Part shown: positions 60,569 to 64,000 of the stretch, in pieces | Position numbering within the stretch: position 1 is the first letter of the stretch | Layout: each line of letters begins with the position of its first letter | Assembly: GCA_021604865.1 (NCBI GenBank) | Contig: BQJU01000029.1 | Location: 1-64,000, forward strand | Direction: 5' to 3' | Length of the DNA: 64,000 bases | DNA from: Saprospiraceae bacterium | GTDB taxonomy: Bacteria > Bacteroidota > Bacteroidia > Chitinophagales > Saprospiraceae | Notes under the pieces: generated by a model | The model's database searches: none | Told to the model about the DNA's origin: nothing | Seen by the model: the letters and a program-made list of their open reading frames with translations, nothing else | Translations under genes and position numbers: made by a program

Positions 60569-61465
60569 ATGCATAAATCCGGATTCATCAATATTATAGG
60601 CCGTCCCAATGCCGGAAAGTCAACCCTCATGAACGCACTGGTGGGTGAACGTATGTCGATCATCACCAGCAAACCACAAACTACCCGCCACCGCATCATT
60701 GGTATTTTGAGTGGAGAGGACCACCAAATGGTTTTTTCAGATACGCCCGGCATCATCGAAGATCCAGCTTATAAGATGCAGGAAATGATGAATAGCTTTA
60801 TCAGAACAACCTTTGAAGATGCAGATATCATGCTTTTTGTCACCGGCGTTGATGAAAAATTCAAAGCCGATGATCCGATCATAGCGCAATTAAAGAAAGT
60901 GGAAGCCCCACTATTTCTAGTCCTCAATAAAACGGATTTAGTCAAACCGGAGCAGGTGTTGCATTTGATTCAATTTTGGAACCAATTGATCCCCTTTCGG
61001 GAAACGATACCCATTTCTGCCTTAGAGCGAAAAAATACCGACGTGCTTTTCCAGCTGCTGTTGGATAATCTGCCCGAAGGCCCTGTTTATTATCCCAAAG
61101 ATCAGCTCACTGACCGGCCCGAGCGCTTTTTTGTAAGTGAAATCATCCGCGAAAAGATTCTTTTGCTTTACGAACAGGAAATCCCCTATTCCTGTGAGGT
61201 CATTATCACCGCTTTTAAAGAAGAGAAAACCAATAGCGGCGCAGACATAACCCGCATCAGTGCTGAAATCTATGTGGCACGCAAAACTCAAAAATCCATT
61301 ATTATTGGCAAGGGCGGTAGTGCTATCAAAAAACTAGGCACTTTGGCCCGAAAAGACCTGGAAACTTTTCTCGAACAAAAAGTCTTCCTCGAATTGTTTG
61401 TAAAAGTAAAAGATAATTGGCGGGATGACGAGCGCATGTTAAAGCATTTTGGGTATCAGGGGTAG
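60569..61465 (+). CDS. era: GTPase Era
   Basis: A 298-aa protein: G1 GRPNAGKST (~9-17), G3 DTPG (~63-66), G4 NKTD (~117-120), then a KH domain with IIIGKGGSAIKKLG (~243-256). Binds the 3' end of 16S rRNA and helps 30S assembly. Length and layout are normal. Confidence 0.97.
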   Translation: MHKSGFINIIGRPNAGKSTLMNALVGERMSIITSKPQTTRHRIIGILSGEDHQMVFSDTPGIIEDPAYKMQEMMNSFIRTTFEDADIMLFVTGVDEKFKADDPIIAQLKKVEAPLFLVLNKTDLVKPEQVLHLIQFWNQLIPFRETIPISALERKNTDVLFQLLLDNLPEGPVYYPKDQLTDRPERFFVSEIIREKILLLYEQEIPYSCEVIITAFKEEKTNSGADITRISAEIYVARKTQKSIIIGKGGSAIKKLGTLARKDLETFLEQKVFLELFVKVKDNWRDDERMLKHFGYQG

Positions 61466-61476
61466 TTTTCTTTTTG

Positions 61477-61484
61477 TACCTTTG
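61477..61484 (+). promoter_or_regulatory. -7 box before der
   Basis: TACCTTTG (exact TAnnTTTG) in the 43-bp era-der gap, 24 nt before the der ATG. A TTG lies 25 nt upstream. Suggests der has its own promoter as well as read-through from era. Confidence 0.45.
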
Positions 61485-61508
61485 CCAACTTATTCAAAAA
61501 AGAACAAA

Positions 61509-62810
61509 ATGGGCAATATTGTAGCCATAGTGGGCAGGCCAAATGTGGGAAAATCAACCCTTTATAACCGATTGATTGGAGAGCGACAAGCCATCATTGA
61601 CAACACCAGCGGAGTAACACGCGACCGCCAGTACGGTTCCAGCTACTGGAATGGAAAAACGTTTACGGTCATTGATACCGGTGGCTTTGTAAAAAATTCC
61701 GAAGATATTTTTGAGGCTGAAATCCGGTCACAGGTAGAAATCGCTATTGAAGAGGCGTCAGTCATCATCTTTATGGTTGATGTCACTACCGGCATCACCG
61801 ATCTGGACGAAGAAATCACCGGCATGTTGCGGCGTACGGATAAGCCAGTATTACTTTGTGTCAATAAAGTCGACAATAGTCAACGGCAGATAGAAGCCAA
61901 TGAGTTTTGGAGCATGGGTTTTGAGGAGACCTTTTTTGTCTCTTCCATGACTGGCAGCGGTACCGGAGAAATCCTGGATACACTGACCGATAAAATTGAA
62001 GAAGAAAAACCCCTGGATTCTGATATTCCCAAAATAGCTATCGTTGGCCAACCTAATGTCGGCAAATCTTCTCTTACCAATGCCTTATTGGGTGAAGAGC
62101 GCAATATCGTTACGGATATCGCCGGTACCACCAGGGACTCCATTCATACCAAGTATACCAAATTTGACAAGGAATTTTTGCTCATCGATACTGCGGGGAT
62201 CCGTAAAAAGAGCAAGGTGCACGAAAACCTGGAGTTTTATTCTGTCATGCGGGCCATCAAAGCGATCGAAGATGCCGATATCTGTATGCTGATGATCGAT
62301 GCCCAAACCGGCGTGGAATCCCAGGATATGAGTATCCTGCGATTGGCTCAACGCCGCAACAAAGGACTCGTCATTTTGGTCAACAAATGGGACCTAAAGG
62401 ACAAAGAAACCAATACGGCCAGGGATTTTGAACAGGAAATTCGCTTAAAAATAGCGCCATTCAATGACGTCCCGATTGTCTTCATCTCAGCATTGGAGAA
62501 ACAACGTATTTTCAAAGCCGTGGAAATGGCGCTGGAAGTGCACGAAAACCGCAATCGCAAAATCAAAACCTCCGCCCTCAATGAAGTGATGCTCGAAGCC
62601 ATCGAACGCTACCCTCCCCCAGCACATCGGGGCAGGCTCGTCAAGATCAAATACGTTACTCAACTGCCTACCTATTATCCGGCCTTTGCCTTTTTCTGTA
62701 ACAACCCCAAACACGTCAAGGAAAATTATAAAAACTACCTGGAAAACCAATTGCGCAAGCACTTCAACTTTTCCGGTGTACCCATTGGCGTATTTTTTAG
62801 ACAGAAATAA
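61509..62810 (+). CDS. der: GTPase Der (EngA)
   Basis: Start at MGNIVAIVGRPNVGKST (61509); the 20 codons before it are open but include the promoter box. 433 aa with two G domains (G1 GRPNVGKST ~9-17 and GQPNVGKSS ~176-184; NKVD and NKWD as G4) and a C-terminal KH-like domain (YVTQLPTYYPAFAFFCNNPK). Acts in 50S ribosome assembly. Complete. Confidence 0.97.
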   Translation: MGNIVAIVGRPNVGKSTLYNRLIGERQAIIDNTSGVTRDRQYGSSYWNGKTFTVIDTGGFVKNSEDIFEAEIRSQVEIAIEEASVIIFMVDVTTGITDLDEEITGMLRRTDKPVLLCVNKVDNSQRQIEANEFWSMGFEETFFVSSMTGSGTGEILDTLTDKIEEEKPLDSDIPKIAIVGQPNVGKSSLTNALLGEERNIVTDIAGTTRDSIHTKYTKFDKEFLLIDTAGIRKKSKVHENLEFYSVMRAIKAIEDADICMLMIDAQTGVESQDMSILRLAQRRNKGLVILVNKWDLKDKETNTARDFEQEIRLKIAPFNDVPIVFISALEKQRIFKAVEMALEVHENRNRKIKTSALNEVMLEAIERYPPPAHRGRLVKIKYVTQLPTYYPAFAFFCNNPKHVKENYKNYLENQLRKHFNFSGVPIGVFFRQK

Positions 62811-62886
62811 AGGCAACGTAATAGCGGCACTCACCTATGAGCAGACTCAAACACTGTTTTAATAAATTACAATTTTTTAATCGACA

Positions 62887-63432
62887 ATGCCATTTACTGA
62901 TACCAATATTCCTGACCTGAAGATATTCGAACCGAAAATTTGGGATGATGGAAGAGGCTATTTTTTTGAAGCATACAATCAAAAAACCTTTGTCACAGCG
63001 GGAATCACCAGCGAATTTGTACAAGACAATCAGGCCCGCTCCTCCTTTGGCGTATTACGTGGTTTGCATTATCAGGTAGCCCCTTTTGAACAGGCCAAAC
63101 TGGTACGGGTCATCGAAGGAGAAGTGCTGGATGTCGCGGTTGATCTGAGACCAGAAAGTCCCACTTATGGAAAATCCTTTAGTATTCTCCTGAGTGCAAA
63201 AAATCAAAAACAACTCTTTGTTCCTCGTGGTTTTGCTCACGGTTATGCTGTTTTGAGTGAAACAGCAACGTTTTTTTATAAATGTGATAACTATTACTCC
63301 AAGGCCCACGAAGGGGGTATTCGTTTCGATGACCCCAAGCTGAATATCGACTGGAACATAGCGCTGGATCAAGTCATCCTGTCGCCCAAAGATGAGCTAC
63401 TTCCGCAATTCGGGAATCACCGCAAAGATTAA
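62887..63432 (+). CDS. rfbC: dTDP-4-dehydrorhamnose 3,5-epimerase
   Basis: A 181-aa cupin-fold RmlC. Signature FGVLRGLHYQ with the catalytic His, VIEGEVLDVAVDLRPESPTYG, and FVPRGFAHGYAVLSE with the second active-site region; YSKAHEGGIRFDDP near the end. Epimerises dTDP-4-keto-6-deoxyglucose in dTDP-L-rhamnose synthesis. The next gene starts 4 bp after the stop. Confidence 0.96.
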   Translation: MPFTDTNIPDLKIFEPKIWDDGRGYFFEAYNQKTFVTAGITSEFVQDNQARSSFGVLRGLHYQVAPFEQAKLVRVIEGEVLDVAVDLRPESPTYGKSFSILLSAKNQKQLFVPRGFAHGYAVLSETATFFYKCDNYYSKAHEGGIRFDDPKLNIDWNIALDQVILSPKDELLPQFGNHRKD

Positions 63433-63436
63433 TGAC

Positions 63437-64000
63437 ATGAACCACCGACCAAAACTACTCATTACCGGTGCCAGTGGCCAAGTGGGTGCTGAATTCCAAG
63501 CTTTGGCCGACCAGTTTCCTCAATTCGATTTTCATTTTACCACCCGTAAGGAGCTCGACATTGGCGAGGTTCAGCAAGTTCGTGAGCTATTTGAAACCCA
63601 ACACTACGATTATTGTATCAATTGTGCCGCGTATACGGCTGTTGATCTGGCGGAAAAAGAGCGAGAACTGGCTGAGAAAATTAATATCACAGCCGTAGAA
63701 AACCTGGCCACCATTTGCGCAAAGCAACAAATACCGTTGATCCATTTTTCAACCGACTATGTTTACCACGGCTCCCAGAATAGGCCCTTTTGTGAGGATG
63801 ATCCAACTTTTCCGGAAGGCATATATGCGGCCACCAAACTTGCTGGGGAAGCCGCCGCGCTGAAGTTGAATGCCCATACCATGATCATCAGAACATCCTG
63901 GGTGTATTCGCCCTTTGGTCATAATTTTGTGAAAACCATGCTCCGACTCGGCCAACAGCGGCCGGAATTGAGCGTCGTATTTGATCAGGTAGGTACCCCT
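63437..64000 (+). CDS. rfbD: dTDP-4-dehydrorhamnose reductase (partial at window end)
   Basis: Start ATG at 63437 (MNHRPKLLITGASGQVG). 188 codons are present and open to the window edge; whole RmlD is ~290 aa. Rossmann G-x-x-G-x-x-G start, catalytic YAATK (the Y-x3-K of SDR enzymes) near residue 134, and FSTDYVYHG. NADPH-dependent last step of dTDP-L-rhamnose synthesis. Co-transcribed with rmlC. Confidence 0.95.
   Translation, partial: MNHRPKLLITGASGQVGAEFQALADQFPQFDFHFTTRKELDIGEVQQVRELFETQHYDYCINCAAYTAVDLAEKERELAEKINITAVENLATICAKQQIPLIHFSTDYVYHGSQNRPFCEDDPTFPEGIYAATKLAGEAAALKLNAHTMIIRTSWVYSPFGHNFVKTMLRLGQQRPELSVVFDQVGTP

Overview
The window looks like a chromosomal segment of a Bacteroidota, most likely from the Saprospiria (Lewinella/Haliscomenobacter-like). 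Evidence: type IX secretion tails of both the short Por type and the CHU_C type, TonB receptors with a carboxypeptidase-regulatory-like N-terminal domain, a SusB-like GH97, an FtsX/MacB-type 8-TM permease, and Bacteroidota promoters (TTG, about 20 nt, TAnnTTTG). The lineage is inferred from gene content; no rRNA or tRNA was seen.

1-34 kb is ordinary envelope, polymer-use and housekeeping content. It holds a two-gene membrane/cytosolic unit, two TonB-dependent receptors, a 1374-aa SNF2 helicase, a secreted esterase, an Omp28-like protein, a lipoprotein, a PQQ dehydrogenase with a built-in haem c domain, an ABC permease, a GNAT, two large T9SS cargo proteins, a helical hypothetical, GH97, an AddA/RecB-like UvrD helicase and dCTP deaminase. 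Two degraded nuclease fragments (Rpn-type and DUF559-type) are also present. From 34.0 to 36.4 kb there is no convincing gene: this stretch is built of two interleaved long repeat families.

36.4-57.1 kb, almost all on the minus strand, is the main interest: a self-contained aerobic [NiFe]-hydrogenase locus. In transcription order it reads TetR, small conserved protein, TetR, small subunit 2, small subunit 1, large subunit, maturation endopeptidase, 122-aa protein, second copy of the small conserved protein, TPR protein, HypA, HypB, HypF, HypC, HypD, HypE, group III truncated haemoglobin, NHL-repeat protein, nickel permease, 79-aa protein, bifunctional-nuclease (DUF151) protein, HypX and a NadR-like P-loop ATPase. 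The small subunits have no Tat signal, and CSGN replaces the usual CxxC. This matches the group 1h (actinobacterial, high-affinity, O2-insensitive) branch or a close relative such as 1l. One large subunit is paired with two near-identical small subunits, and the TetR and small-protein genes are duplicated too. A Bacteroidota promoter with two 18-bp palindromes lies before small subunit 1, and a strong intrinsic terminator follows the large subunit. No dedicated electron-accepting partner (cytochrome b, Rieske, diaphorase) is encoded. Inference: the cell scavenges trace H2 under air, with HypX supplying the CO ligand, the permease supplying Ni, and the globin/NHL/TPR proteins forming an uncharacterised accessory set.

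57.1-64 kb returns to core functions: a secreted cupin, a conserved hypothetical, DPP-IV-like peptidase, Era, Der, and the dTDP-rhamnose genes rmlC and rmlD (cut by the window end).

The window is also rich in small dispersed repeats. Family A is a ~163-bp MITE with TA-flanked inverted ends (3 copies). Family B ends in a TTAGAGCATGTTTGGAGG-type inverted repeat (5 copies plus a solo end). Family C is a short palindrome starting at TAG stop codons. There is also a 15-bp palindromic array and an 89-bp multi-hairpin array. Several of these supply the stop codon, or even the C-terminal residues, of neighbouring genes, including HypF.
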